Below the pieces are notes generated by a model. It worked only from the letters and a program-made list of their open reading frames with translations. It was not told the origin of the DNA and made no database searches. A program made the position numbers and the translations under genes. Positions 9,130 through 17,964 of a stretch of DNA of 64,000 bases are shown piece by piece; position 1 is the stretch's first letter, and every line of letters starts with the position of its first letter. Source of the DNA: Giardia muris (taxonomy: Eukaryota > Fornicata > Diplomonadida > Hexamitidae); NCBI GenBank assembly GCA_006247105.1, contig CM016925.1, positions 496,001 to 560,000 of the forward strand, given 5' to 3'.

Positions 9130-10314
9130 TTAGTCGAGTATTGGAGCCAAGGATGAATGAACGGTACCATAAGGAGTCTTACTGGTGAAGGTCGATGCAA
9201 AGCGGCTCGCCTCAGGGACCACGTCATCGGATAGTGGGGGATCAGGAAGAAAAGGGTTAGTGGCTTGAGAGGGTGGGAGTCCTAGAAGGGCAGCAGGGAT
9301 TGAAAGCTCCGTTCTAGCTTGCTTATACGCTGTTAATTCTAAGAGCTCTCCAGGACCAAGCTCAATATCGACGAGTGTGCGAAGGACGACGGAAGCGAGA
9401 TCGAAGGAGAGGCCAAGGTCTGTGAAGGTGACCTCGATACGACAATTAGGAGAAGGACTGTTTGAGATACGGCATAGGTGTGGCAAGCAATGATCGTTTG
9501 CGAAGATGGTATATTTCCCAAGGTCAGCTACGAACATAGGCATTCCTCGCTCATCATATTGGGTTGATTCCAAGACGTCCTCGATCCCTGTCAGAACGTT
9601 CAGACGATCAAGGGGATATGCAGGGGCTAGGATGTCAAGTATCAGACGGCCAGATGGAAGTCTAATTGGGCCGCAGATACATAACCCTTCACGTGACCCA
9701 ACGAATTGGGAGAGCAGACGCACATGTAATGGGTCGATCTGGCCAGGAACGATTGCTTTGATACTAGTGTAACAGCAGGTGCAAAGCCCAAACAGTTTCA
9801 AGTACGGTATGAGTGACGAACAGGAGGTACAGTATATGACGGAACATACCCTGCAGGACGGATATAGATATGAATTTAGAGTCACTCCACATATGTTGCA
9901 AGTTAATTTCCACGTGCTATCAGACTTCCTAACCAAAACCTTACTGAAATAATCACCGGATGCCTGGAGAGGCAATTCATATGATTTAACGTCATTAGTA
10001 CTGGCCTTTAAGGAGAAGAACCGGATGACAGTCCCGGTCCTTCTGTCATCTGAGTATTTATGGAGAGCTCGTATTGTGCTCTTTTCATGACAGAATTTGT
10101 GATCAGAACTGTTGAGAGATTTTGCAATGAAGCTATGGCCGCAAACGGTACAGTAAAAGAAACGGTTACTGGACATACCTGGCGAGACGTCTGGAAGTAA
10201 CTTGGTAGCATGGTCAAAGACATGATTGGCGATAGCACCTAACTCCAGAACCTCCGGACAGAAAGGACAACGCATCGAGGAACCACTGCTGGTCGGCGCC
10301 CGCCTCAATGTCAT
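9130..10314 (-). CDS. Multi-zinc-finger protein of unknown function
   Basis: 394 aa from the ATG at 10314 (GGGGAAATATA upstream). The open frame extends 21 codons further, but that would overlap the upstream phosphatase gene. Metal-ligand patterns seen: a C2H2-type C-x2-C-x11-H-x3-H near residues 16-35, a second C-x2-C-x13-H-x3-H near 53-75, then a cluster of C-x2-C pairs (CNIC, CRVC, CTSC, CTCC) at about 140-190 like a treble-clef or RING/FYVE-type finger. The C-terminal half has no recognised domain. It could bind nucleic acid or protein; neither is shown. The upstream gene on the same strand ends at 10356, 41 bp away. Confidence 0.72.
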   Translation of the reverse strand: MTLRRAPTSSGSSMRCPFCPEVLELGAIANHVFDHATKLLPDVSPGMSSNRFFYCTVCGHSFIAKSLNSSDHKFCHEKSTIRALHKYSDDRRTGTVIRFFSLKASTNDVKSYELPLQASGDYFSKVLVRKSDSTWKLTCNICGVTLNSYLYPSCRVCSVIYCTSCSSLIPYLKLFGLCTCCYTSIKAIVPGQIDPLHVRLLSQFVGSREGLCICGPIRLPSGRLILDILAPAYPLDRLNVLTGIEDVLESTQYDERGMPMFVADLGKYTIFANDHCLPHLCRISNSPSPNCRIEVTFTDLGLSFDLASVVLRTLVDIELGPGELLELTAYKQARTELSIPAALLGLPPSQATNPFLPDPPLSDDVVPEASRFASTFTSKTPYGTVHSSLAPILD

Positions 10315-10355
10315 TATATTTCCCCTTTTACTAGCATTACAGACCCTCGCTTGAG

Positions 10356-10823
10356 TCACAATAAAGTGCCGTCGCAATAAAGAGAAATGATGTTCTTACA
10401 GGCGCGCTCAATTATATCATATACCTCAGCGAAGTTCCCGCTATAGTACGGGTCCGGAACATCTCCCGGCCCTTCGGGATCGAAGGAACGAAACATACGA
10501 ACCTTCCCATTGGGATCCTTTCCCTTGATAGCATCCATAATATCCACGTAATTCTCTTGGTCCATCGCTAAGATGAGGTCGAACTGGTCATAGTCCGTCT
10601 TGCGCCAGTGTCGCGATGGCTTAGAGAATGCCTTTCCTCTACGCTTCCGAATGATATCTTGAGACCCGGGATGCGTCGGAGTGTTCTGAGGATGCCCAAA
10701 CATCCCGCATGAGTCAACTTCGATCTTCTCCCCAAGGCCGGCCTCCTTGACAAGCGATTGCATCACCCCGTGGGCTAATGGAGAACGGCAGATGTTGCCC
10801 AGGCAAACGAAGAGGATCCGCAT
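10356..10823 (-). CDS. Low-molecular-weight protein tyrosine phosphatase
   Basis: 155 aa cytosolic phosphatase, hydrolysing phosphotyrosine. The P-loop CLGNICRSP (C-x5-R-S) is at residues 8-16, and the general-acid loop DPYY lies near residue 125. Length and layout match LMW-PTPs (about 155-160 aa). The frame is open 27 codons further upstream, but homology begins at [10 protein letters not shown], so the ATG at 10823 is chosen. It is transcribed divergently from eL29 with 52 bp between the start codons. All catalytic residues are intact. Confidence 0.93.
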   Translation of the reverse strand: MRILFVCLGNICRSPLAHGVMQSLVKEAGLGEKIEVDSCGMFGHPQNTPTHPGSQDIIRKRRGKAFSKPSRHWRKTDYDQFDLILAMDQENYVDIMDAIKGKDPNGKVRMFRSFDPEGPGDVPDPYYSGNFAEVYDIIERACKNIISLYCDGTLL

Positions 10824-10875
10824 GGAAGATTTCAATTTGGAATCCCAGTCCCGTTGTTTTGCCTCAAGGAGTTCA
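10824..10875. promoter_or_regulatory. Bidirectional promoter region, phosphatase / eL29
   Basis: The 52 bp between divergent start codons must hold the start signals for both genes. It contains an AT-rich patch (TTTCAATTTGGAAT) near the phosphatase side. The eL29 ATG follows GTTCA without a long A run. Confidence 0.45.
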
Positions 10876-11064
10876 ATGGCCAAGACAAAGAACCACACCA
10901 ACAAGAACCAGAACCGTAAGGCTCATCGCAACGGGATCAAGAGGCCGCCCCCAGAGGCCTACAAGTCCCTCAAGGGTATGGACCCCAAGTACTTGAGGAA
11001 CTTGCACAGGGCTCGTGCCAACGATCCTGCTCAATCTCACAAGCCTAATCACAACAAGGAGTGA
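10876..11064 (+). CDS. RPL29: 60S ribosomal protein eL29
   Basis: 62 aa, very basic. The N-terminus [20 protein letters not shown] is the eL29 signature, followed by [20 protein letters not shown] (family: K..K...Y.S.KG.D.K.LRN). eL29 is a small protein of the large ribosomal subunit. The frame is open far upstream, but the start is fixed by homology at ATG 10876. The stop codon TGA lies inside AGTGAA (11060-11065), a Giardia-type poly(A) signal. No intron seen. Confidence 0.95.
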   Translation: MAKTKNHTNKNQNRKAHRNGIKRPPPEAYKSLKGMDPKYLRNLHRARANDPAQSHKPNHNKE

Positions 11065-11065
11065 A
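11060..11065 (+). terminator. AGTGAA poly(A) signal overlapping eL29 stop
   Basis: Hexamer AGTGAA contains the TGA stop. It matches AGTRAA, the known Giardia polyadenylation signal. Confidence 0.55.
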
Positions 11066-11118
11066 TGGGGTCGTGATCACCCAGTTCGGTCTGTGAGGAG
11101 AGAGGGGCGACGCTAAAA

Positions 11119-11904
11119 ATGCGAGGTGATCAATCAACGGTGGCAGAACGGAATCCCAAGTCAACTGAGTCGTTAGTATATCCGTTTGGGAGGTGTGCGC
11201 AGTACCTACGTGGGTCTTGCCGCTCCCGTACTCGCTATCTGAGTCGGCTCGGGACATCGAGTCAAGAAGAGCGCGAGAGAGTAGTGATCGAACAAGAACG
11301 GCTTGATCAGGAACAAGAACAACTAGCTACCGTACATGAGGCGGCCGCACTCCAAGTGAGGAGCACGATGTCGAAGAAAAGGTGTCGGACGACATATGCG
11401 TCGGATGAGAACCGTCTAAATCAACTCCATAAGAGATATCTTCTGAGAAGGAAAGAGATTGAGGATAGCGAAGACTTGGATCTTAAAGCACGGGCGGATG
11501 CGTATGCCACCCTCCTGGAAGGGTTGAGGTTATACATGACGCTTGCTGTCCATCTCAAAAGCTATCATTCCTTTTTCAAAGGATCTACCCTTTTGGATCA
11601 AGAGAACTTCAAGTTCGAGGTGAGTACAAGAACGAGATTGATCATCTCCCAGGCGGAAGCCATCAAGCGGGCCATTGATGGAAAAGATCCTGTACCCGAC
11701 GAGCTAACAAGCTATCCAGAAGAACTGAAGGTCTATTTGAGGGCAATTCGGATTTGTCGAGATATCATCCCGAAACTCAAGTATAAGGATGCTGATGAGA
11801 AGCCTATGGACTCGAAGCGGCCGCAGAGCCAGAGGCTCTCTCGTGGCGTTGCCATCACGAGAAAGCCGGCCGCGGATCTAGGAGTTGATGATATCTTCGA
11901 GTGA
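11119..11904 (+). CDS. Hypothetical helical protein upstream of SAS-6
   Basis: 261 aa, not recognised. After a basic N-terminus, residues about 48-75 form a Gln/Glu-rich coiled coil (EQERLDQEQEQL). The remainder is helical with many charged residues and no membrane segment. Start: ATG directly after CGCTAAAA, a strong form of the local start context. The TGA stop lies in AGTGAA (11900-11905), and the SAS-6 ATG follows after only 11 bp, so the SAS-6 promoter must lie inside this gene. No functional assignment. Confidence 0.72.
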   Translation: MRGDQSTVAERNPKSTESLVYPFGRCAQYLRGSCRSRTRYLSRLGTSSQEERERVVIEQERLDQEQEQLATVHEAAALQVRSTMSKKRCRTTYASDENRLNQLHKRYLLRRKEIEDSEDLDLKARADAYATLLEGLRLYMTLAVHLKSYHSFFKGSTLLDQENFKFEVSTRTRLIISQAEAIKRAIDGKDPVPDELTSYPEELKVYLRAIRICRDIIPKLKYKDADEKPMDSKRPQSQRLSRGVAITRKPAADLGVDDIFE

Positions 11905-11905
11905 A
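11900..11905 (+). terminator. AGTGAA poly(A) signal overlapping stop
   Basis: AGTGAA includes the TGA stop of the preceding gene, and the SAS-6 start follows at 11916. Cleavage downstream of it would have to fall within the SAS-6 5' end. Confidence 0.5.
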
Positions 11906-11915
11906 ACAGTCAAAA

Positions 11916-13715
11916 ATGCGTTTTCAGACGCCGTTGACCTACTCGGTCAACCAGCTCAAACGCTGCCTCGAGGCGACGCTCGAGGTCATCTCGCAGAGCG
12001 ATACTCATAGCCCCGTCCGCCTTGTCCTCACAAGCTCTCAGGACCCCTTCTTCCACTTTTCTTGCGATGTTACCAACAACATCCTCGCCACGATGTGTTC
12101 GAAGATCTTCCTCGATACTCTCACCTGCGATGGACTCGGTGAGTACCTACGCAAGCTCGTGACCGACATCCCAGAGTGTAGAAGCATTCGTCTGACACAA
12201 AGCGACCCAAATGAGGACGCAGTCTTCCTCATCAGTGATCGCCTTGATACCCAATCCTTCCTTCGGTTCACCCTCCCTTTTCGAAAGGCTTCCATCGAAA
12301 CCGTCGCCACTCATCTAGCAACTCAACTCGAACAGACTAGAACAGAATTGACAAGCACTCAAGCCACACTTCAAGAGTATAAGGCCCGAGTGGAGAAGGA
12401 GTCATACAACTTCACCGAGCGTTTGTCGGCACAGCAGCAGGAACTACAGACGCGTGGTGACGAGTCCCGCTCACTTAAGATTCGTATCGGTGAGCTTGAG
12501 AATGAGCTCCAGACGGAAAAGGCTCAGCGTCTGACAATAACCCAATCGCTTACCGACGAGCTGGGGGCGTTGAAGAAAGTCCTCATTGAGAGGACCGAGC
12601 TGCAGAAAGCCGCAGAGACTAAAGCGCAAGAGCTTCATTCGACCCTCATGGACCGGGATGCAGAGCTTAAATTACTTCGCTCCGAACATGCCGTGGTTAC
12701 AGACAACTTGGCTGCTCGAAGCGCTGAGCTCGAGGCCCTTAAGCTAGAGTACAAGGCTATGGAGGGGGCATACCATGAGGCTGATCGTAAGCTCTGCCAG
12801 CTCTCAGCCCAATGCACGTCTTTCCGGGATCGGGAGGAAACAAGTGTGAGATACTTCCAGGAAAAGGTCGAAGCTCTCGAGCGAGATAAGCATGAGCTGA
12901 CAGAGTCGGTCGCGGAGTTACGGGAAGCGGCTGGTGTCCTTTCTGCTGAACTTCAGCAGCTTTCAAGTGACTTGCACACTACAACCTATGAACGAGACCA
13001 TGCACGCGCGGAGCTAACGGAGGTTGTGGGAGCTTTGAAAGAAGCTCTCGAGCGTGCAGAGGAGCTCGCATCTCAAGTGGCGACGCTTAAAACGGCCGAA
13101 CAGCTCTTTCAGGAGCAATCACGAGCCGATAAGGAGAAAGCCGACAAAATCGGGCGAGCTCTTGCCGTTGCTAGCAAGAAGTACGAGGATGCTCAGAAGA
13201 AATGCGAGGAACTCACAACACGTGTTCGTAACCTTGAAAACCAGCTATCTATTGCCACTGCTATGCATGGAGACGAGCTGTATAATCTTGTGGCGGATGA
13301 GAAACCCACGAAACTCACACGTAGACCAGACCCAACGTTCGCGCTAAAGGAATTTACTATCCCCGCTACAATCCTAGATAAGGCCGTAACGAAGGCCGCA
13401 GCCAATATGACTCTCTCTCCTTCTCCTTCAAGTATGTCAGATGCATTGACGCCTGAGACGCGCCAGCTCATGCAGCGTCTTGAGAAGAACAAGCTAGGAA
13501 TTCAGCTTCCAGCCGATACTCCGACTCCGTATAAGGAGGATCGGGGGCGTCCTCCATCGGCTCAACGGCAACTCGCCGCAACCAGTGCATACCTCAGCAC
13601 TCGCCTCAGTCCCTCTGCCGTGTCGGCTGTTGGGAGATCATCCCAGCCAAGTGTATCCGAAACCCGCAAGTTTGAAGAGGCATTTGAACGGATGGTCATG
13701 AAGCAGCTCCATTAG
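11916..13715 (+). CDS. SAS6: SAS-6 centriole/basal-body cartwheel protein
   Basis: 599 aa. Residues about 30-130 match the SAS-6 N-terminal head domain (PVRLVLTSSQDPFFHFSCDV, then LSIRLT-like strands and TQSFLRFTLPF). A long heptad coiled coil follows at about 130-450, then a Ser/Pro-rich tail. SAS-6 dimers assemble through head-head contacts into the ninefold cartwheel that templates basal bodies. The Phe in QSFLRF (residue 115) is at the place of the conserved head-interface aromatic. The frame also has a GTG 15 bp upstream, but the ATG after CAGTCAAAA is chosen. Assignment rests on the head motif plus the coiled-coil layout; an alignment would settle it. Confidence 0.87.
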   Translation: MRFQTPLTYSVNQLKRCLEATLEVISQSDTHSPVRLVLTSSQDPFFHFSCDVTNNILATMCSKIFLDTLTCDGLGEYLRKLVTDIPECRSIRLTQSDPNEDAVFLISDRLDTQSFLRFTLPFRKASIETVATHLATQLEQTRTELTSTQATLQEYKARVEKESYNFTERLSAQQQELQTRGDESRSLKIRIGELENELQTEKAQRLTITQSLTDELGALKKVLIERTELQKAAETKAQELHSTLMDRDAELKLLRSEHAVVTDNLAARSAELEALKLEYKAMEGAYHEADRKLCQLSAQCTSFRDREETSVRYFQEKVEALERDKHELTESVAELREAAGVLSAELQQLSSDLHTTTYERDHARAELTEVVGALKEALERAEELASQVATLKTAEQLFQEQSRADKEKADKIGRALAVASKKYEDAQKKCEELTTRVRNLENQLSIATAMHGDELYNLVADEKPTKLTRRPDPTFALKEFTIPATILDKAVTKAAANMTLSPSPSSMSDALTPETRQLMQRLEKNKLGIQLPADTPTPYKEDRGRPPSAQRQLAATSAYLSTRLSPSAVSAVGRSSQPSVSETRKFEEAFERMVMKQLH

Positions 13716-13739
13716 AAGGGATATAAACTGTTCCTGATC

Positions 13740-14849
13740 TTATGAAACCGCTGAAGGTGGACGTCGATCGCGCACCCATCCAAGGCTAGTCCGGACCAAT
13801 GGGATTCCAACCTCAGAATGTAACGTCGATGGGGGCGATTCTGGTGAACTATAGATGGGAGAAGAGACTGGGGAGTATGTACGACGAATAAACTTGGGGT
13901 CGGGATGAACGATTAGTCGAGTAGATGTAGGAGAACTTGGTCTATATCTAGTTGATGGGATGGGGGAGCCTGGGAGTGTACGACCCGTGACCATCAACAA
14001 GGATCCAACTTGTTGTTCGGTCGTAGTCCGGACTATGGTATGAGAGCGTGGACGTCTAGAGCTATACATCCGCTCACTACGCACGAGCTGATGTCGCTCC
14101 ATCTCAGTACTTGGAGTTATTCGGGCTGCCTGCGTTAAGCTTTCACGCCTATTTGGCATAATGGTTGTAGAATTCAAGGGAGAAACGATTACTTCAGGTT
14201 TGATTAAGCGTTGTGGGCTAGAAAGACGAGGAGAATGCAAGCGGGTTGGTGTACGTGGTGTAGGAGACGGTGGGGATGTCAGTCGACGTCGAGTGAGTTG
14301 TTTAGGAGAACGAGCATCTAAATCCACCACCTGCGGTACCTCAATCAGCTGCATCCGCTCATGTGGAATAGAACCTCGCGGGGCAGTCAAGTTAATTAAA
14401 GAGGGGCATTGAGTACGCCTTAGAATGAGAGATGGTGTTCCAATAAAGCCACCATTAATAGAATAGTCGGAGAGAGTGATCGAGTCACATGTGGCCGACG
14501 TCGCCGGGGCCGCCGTCCATTGATATACCCAGTCCTTGTCAGGAAGGGTGTTTGAGCTTAACCCTTGCTTTTTATGAGTGTTGTTCTTGTTAATAGGGCT
14601 CAAATCCTGAAGTGTCAGATACGGGTCTATGGCTTTCTCTTGCTTGAGGGACGAGTGCTTAGTGGGGGTTGCCGGTATTTCGAGCTGTATCGGATTGAGG
14701 TCTCCCTCTCTCCGTCTATCAAGAGAATGAAGCGGAGAAGGCTGTTGAAAGACACTGGACCTGCGCGTTGACAGGGCACCAAGCGTGAAGTCGTCCAGAG
14801 AGATCGGGTGGTGAGAGTCCATTGACCAACTAGGTGTCTGTGAAGTCAT
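13740..14849 (-). CDS. Hypothetical disordered Ser/Pro/Arg-rich protein
   Basis: 369 aa, not recognised. Low-complexity composition rich in Ser, Pro, Thr and Arg (for example SPPSPTPRTPTRLHSPRLSS). Probably disordered, with many SP/TP sites that could be phosphorylated. The open frame extends 79 codons further upstream, but that part overlaps the preceding gene in another frame. The ATG at 14849 (GGTGTAAAATG) is chosen because it overlaps the upstream stop as ATGA. No membrane segment or domain. Confidence 0.68.
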   Translation of the reverse strand: MTSQTPSWSMDSHHPISLDDFTLGALSTRRSSVFQQPSPLHSLDRRREGDLNPIQLEIPATPTKHSSLKQEKAIDPYLTLQDLSPINKNNTHKKQGLSSNTLPDKDWVYQWTAAPATSATCDSITLSDYSINGGFIGTPSLILRRTQCPSLINLTAPRGSIPHERMQLIEVPQVVDLDARSPKQLTRRRLTSPPSPTPRTPTRLHSPRLSSPQRLIKPEVIVSPLNSTTIMPNRRESLTQAARITPSTEMERHQLVRSERMYSSRRPRSHTIVRTTTEQQVGSLLMVTGRTLPGSPIPSTRYRPSSPTSTRLIVHPDPKFIRRTYSPVSSPIYSSPESPPSTLHSEVGIPLVRTSLGWVRDRRPPSAVS

Positions 14850-15781
14850 TTTACACCACGTGGCTTGATGGGCCGTAAGGAGGGGAGGATGGGCAAGCAG
14901 GTGACGAGCAAAGGAGGGGTGGGTACGCACTTCGCATAGGGTTGAGGCCGAAGCCGTGGGACTTTGTGCATATGAATACCAAGAGGCCCGGTACGTGACC
15001 CAACATTTCGTCTGACTGGGGGGTTTAAAGAAGGTAAGGTGAGGTGTGGTTCCGTAGGTATAGAGACTCCAGCGGGCCGCCTCCATAGCCCTGACTTCAA
15101 GGCCTTACGAACCACGGGAGCATAGAACTCCAATGGGATAGCTCCTCGGCCAGTGACAGGAGGGGGTGGGGAGTCACTAGAGTCGTCTTCGACCGTGGCG
15201 GTTGATCGGGTACTGACAACTAAGATGCTTTCGGGGTGTTGATAACTAGCTTTCTCAACGAACGAGGGAGAGGTCGTCCGAATATCGAAATGGCATGGAG
15301 TCTCATCTGGGGGAGGCGATAAGGCGTTTAGTAAGGCCCGTGGAGCAGTCGCGAGGTCCGAAAGAGTTAAGGCACAGTCAGGACTCAACTCTGTGTAATC
15401 CTCTTCTCCCTCATTCCCCCAGAGGTTAGATGAATCGTCAAGAATGCTCGTATTATCTGTGTTGATCAAGTCATCGACGGCAACTGGATCCTCATCACGT
15501 GGGATCACAGACCGCCAGACACCGGTGGAATCATGTGGGGGAGCTACAACGCTTCCGCCATCCACCTCACAAATGGAACTGCTATCAAGGGCGGGATCAT
15601 TATCAAGGTCATCATCCTGAACGATTAGCGAACTATGAACGATAAAGCTCGGGCGTCGCCCACTGTTGAGCCGCGTCAGCTGCTTTAGAGACATGTGCGT
15701 GCAATCATACTCGTACCGAGGGAGCAGGAACTCTTCCGGGTGGAACACGTCCTCGGTGAGGAAGCTAGGATCTAATGCCAT
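14846..15781 (-). CDS. Hypothetical acidic/disordered protein
   Basis: 311 aa, not recognised. The first ~200 residues are acidic and Ser/Asp-rich (VQDDDLDNDPALDSSS). The C-terminus is basic and Pro-rich. Start: ATG at 15781, directly after the TAA of the upstream ankyrin gene with no base between them. The stop overlaps the next start as ATGA. It is part of a three-gene same-strand train (17506 to 13740) with no spacers. Confidence 0.68.
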   Translation of the reverse strand: MALDPSFLTEDVFHPEEFLLPRYEYDCTHMSLKQLTRLNSGRRPSFIVHSSLIVQDDDLDNDPALDSSSICEVDGGSVVAPPHDSTGVWRSVIPRDEDPVAVDDLINTDNTSILDDSSNLWGNEGEEDYTELSPDCALTLSDLATAPRALLNALSPPPDETPCHFDIRTTSPSFVEKASYQHPESILVVSTRSTATVEDDSSDSPPPPVTGRGAIPLEFYAPVVRKALKSGLWRRPAGVSIPTEPHLTLPSLNPPVRRNVGSRTGPLGIHMHKVPRLRPQPYAKCVPTPPLLVTCLPILPSLRPIKPRGVK

Positions 15782-17506
15782 TTATTCTTGTGCTGCGAGA
15801 AGGGTGAATGACATGGTGTTCATATTGGCTAAGTTCATGGGCGAGAGGTCTGTGATACGGAAGTGACCACTCCGGACTAGCAAGCTGTCGGACAGGATCG
15901 CATCCTTCCCCCCAAGAACCTCGACACACTCCTCATACGCCCCCGTCTCCCACCCGTTCGCGCGACACTTCTGAAGGCGCTGCATCGCAATATCCAAGGC
16001 CGAGATCCCATCGGCGTTCTTACTGTCGCTGTCATATCTCAAGAGCGTACGAAGAACGTTCGCATGCCCATAAAGAGCCGCGACCATGAGAGCCGTACTG
16101 CCCTCCCCCAAAGCATATCTTGGCCCCGTCGTCAACTGATTCTCTCGTGCGGCCAATAAATTAACCACCTTTGTATGCCCACGCTCCGCAGCCTTGATTA
16201 AGGCCGTCTCACCACGGAGGGTCTTTAACCCCGCCTCCCGTGCCAGGAGAAGCTCGACACAGGCCTCATAGCCGCGCCAGGCGGCAATGATCAGGGCCGA
16301 CCAACCTTTCTTGTCCTGCATACGGGCCTCATTCATAAGCAAGGCAACACAAGCCGCATGCCCGTTCTCGGCGGCATACATGAGTGCCGTGCGTTCATTA
16401 TCCAGAGGATCCCGCTGTCCGGTCTCATCGATATACTTTTTGACGCCTTCGACGTCTCCATTACGCGCCGCTCGCATTAAGTTCGTCATCGCACTCGCCC
16501 CTTCCCCTCGTAGGCTTGTACGCCTAGTCCTTCTCCCAGATAATCCGCGACGAGCCATCTCCTCTTGTAAGATACGAAGAAGATCAGCCCAGCCGCAAGC
16601 CTTCGCAATCTGGACCATGTCTAGTAGAACGTCATCAGTGACGCTTTGGATACGGCCTTGGAGCTGGGAGAAGTTCTTGGCCCAGATCTCCCGGAGGAGC
16701 GGGTCAGTCTCTAGCTTGAGTGCGCAGGCCAGAATCCGTTGGAAAAGTTCCGGATTATCTTTGGCTTGTTGAAGAGCATCGCATGCAATCTTGCGCCAGG
16801 AATCACCAAAAGGTGTCATAATGTCTCGTTCTCCTTCTAGGAGCTTTACGGCGTCAATGTTGCCGTGAAGAAGCGCTATCATAAGGGCTGTCATCCCACC
16901 CCCGTACTCGTTACCCTCAAGGGTCTGACGACCGCGCTCCTTCGAAAAGAGTAGCTTGATTATGTCACACGAGTTATTTCTAGCAGCCTCCATCATCGCC
17001 GTCCACCCATCTGCAGTCGCCCGCCCGGCCTGGTATGTTAAGAGACCAGCCATCTGGGTGTTACCATGAACCGCTGCCTCAAGAAGAGCCGTTCGTGGGC
17101 AAGTGGCCTGGATGCACGTCTCGACGACTAGGAGCTTGACACACTCGGTACTGTTTGCCTTTGCCGCAAACCAAAGCGCCGTCTGTCCATTCTGCTCAGT
17201 ACAGCAAGCCCCGACTTGATGTAAATGTTCACGAACTCCGTCGACATCTCCCGCCTGAGCGGCCTGCATCAGCTCTGTCATCGAGCCGGAACGCTTAGTG
17301 AGGTCGACGGTGAGCTGGCGACGCTGGATTTCGTTGAGAAGCGGAACAATTGCATTGGAACTTTTGTTAGCTATTGCCGCTTCGACCATGCTACTAGCGT
17401 TGTATTCCGTGAGGAGATTCAGATTTGCCTGGGTTTCGGTGGCGTCGTCGACTTTAATGGCCTCAAGAAGGGCATTCGAGGCCGGTTTGGCGCAAAGTGC
17501 ACCCAT
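15782..17506 (-). CDS. Ankyrin-repeat protein (Giardia 21.1 type) with possible N-myristoylation
   Basis: 574 aa made largely of ankyrin repeats, in two blocks joined by a helical linker (about residues 255-340). Repeats show the local consensus TALM.AA..GH...V.LLL (for example GQTALWFAA, ERTALMYAAENGH, GWSALIIAAWRG). Such proteins are a large lineage family in Giardia (Protein 21.1), and many are cytoskeleton-associated. The ATG at 17506 after AGTCAAAAAA is chosen over an in-frame ATG five codons upstream. It gives MGALCAKP, a Gly2/Cys5 N-terminus that could be acylated (inference). The stop is immediately followed by the next gene's ATG. Confidence 0.88.
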   Translation of the reverse strand: MGALCAKPASNALLEAIKVDDATETQANLNLLTEYNASSMVEAAIANKSSNAIVPLLNEIQRRQLTVDLTKRSGSMTELMQAAQAGDVDGVREHLHQVGACCTEQNGQTALWFAAKANSTECVKLLVVETCIQATCPRTALLEAAVHGNTQMAGLLTYQAGRATADGWTAMMEAARNNSCDIIKLLFSKERGRQTLEGNEYGGGMTALMIALLHGNIDAVKLLEGERDIMTPFGDSWRKIACDALQQAKDNPELFQRILACALKLETDPLLREIWAKNFSQLQGRIQSVTDDVLLDMVQIAKACGWADLLRILQEEMARRGLSGRRTRRTSLRGEGASAMTNLMRAARNGDVEGVKKYIDETGQRDPLDNERTALMYAAENGHAACVALLMNEARMQDKKGWSALIIAAWRGYEACVELLLAREAGLKTLRGETALIKAAERGHTKVVNLLAARENQLTTGPRYALGEGSTALMVAALYGHANVLRTLLRYDSDSKNADGISALDIAMQRLQKCRANGWETGAYEECVEVLGGKDAILSDSLLVRSGHFRITDLSPMNLANMNTMSFTLLAAQE

Positions 17507-17964
17507 TTTTTTGACTAACATATGAAGGTGTTTATTGGGTTAGTTCATCTTGGCCTTAAACGGAGCCATGACCACGCTTAAAGACGTCTGAGACCCCCCG
17601 TAGATAGACTCTGGCATGGAAGCTTATGAGAACAAGCCTATTCAACTAGGGGGCTAGCTAATGCATCTGATCACGAGTAAGATACAGAGTATAATAATGG
17701 GCAGCAACATACTGCATGCTGGGACTAGGACGGTGAGAAACCCTAACCCTTTCAACACCCAATGAAATGCTTCGTTGCTTCATATCTTTCAGATCTAATT
17801 CTTCTTATCACTTATCTTCAAAAGTGATGGCTTCAAAGCTATATCTCCAATAGAACCTCATAAAGAAGGAGAGGGGACGCATCCCGTATGAATGATACCT
17901 CGTGGACTATGGAGCTTTCATGTCCTAACCTATCCTCCTCCTACTGACACACCACTTAATGACC
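17507..17964. other. Longest non-coding gap in window (458 bp), content unknown
   Basis: Lies between two minus-strand genes. Only ORFs under about 35 codons were seen. A short AAACCCTAACCCTTTC stretch (17738-17753) and several tiny inverted repeats occur, for example GGGA-CGCA-TCCC near 17874-17885. Partial C-box-like (GTGATGG) and D-box-like (CTGA) words are present but not in a convincing snoRNA arrangement. In a genome this compact it is a candidate place for a non-coding RNA or a larger promoter for the ankyrin gene, but nothing is identified. Confidence 0.5.

Noticed and set aside
14850..15086. 79-codon N-terminal extension of the 13740-14849 gene
   Set aside because: It overlaps the preceding gene in another frame. 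The ATGA junction at 14846-14849 gives a natural start.
17738..17753. Telomere-like AAACCCTAACCCTTTC
   Set aside because: Only two imperfect units in the middle of a gene-dense region. Giardia telomeres use long TAGGG arrays.
17825..17950. Box C/D snoRNA from GTGATGG and CTGA words
   Set aside because: Box spacing is too long, with no terminal stem or paired C'/D' boxes.
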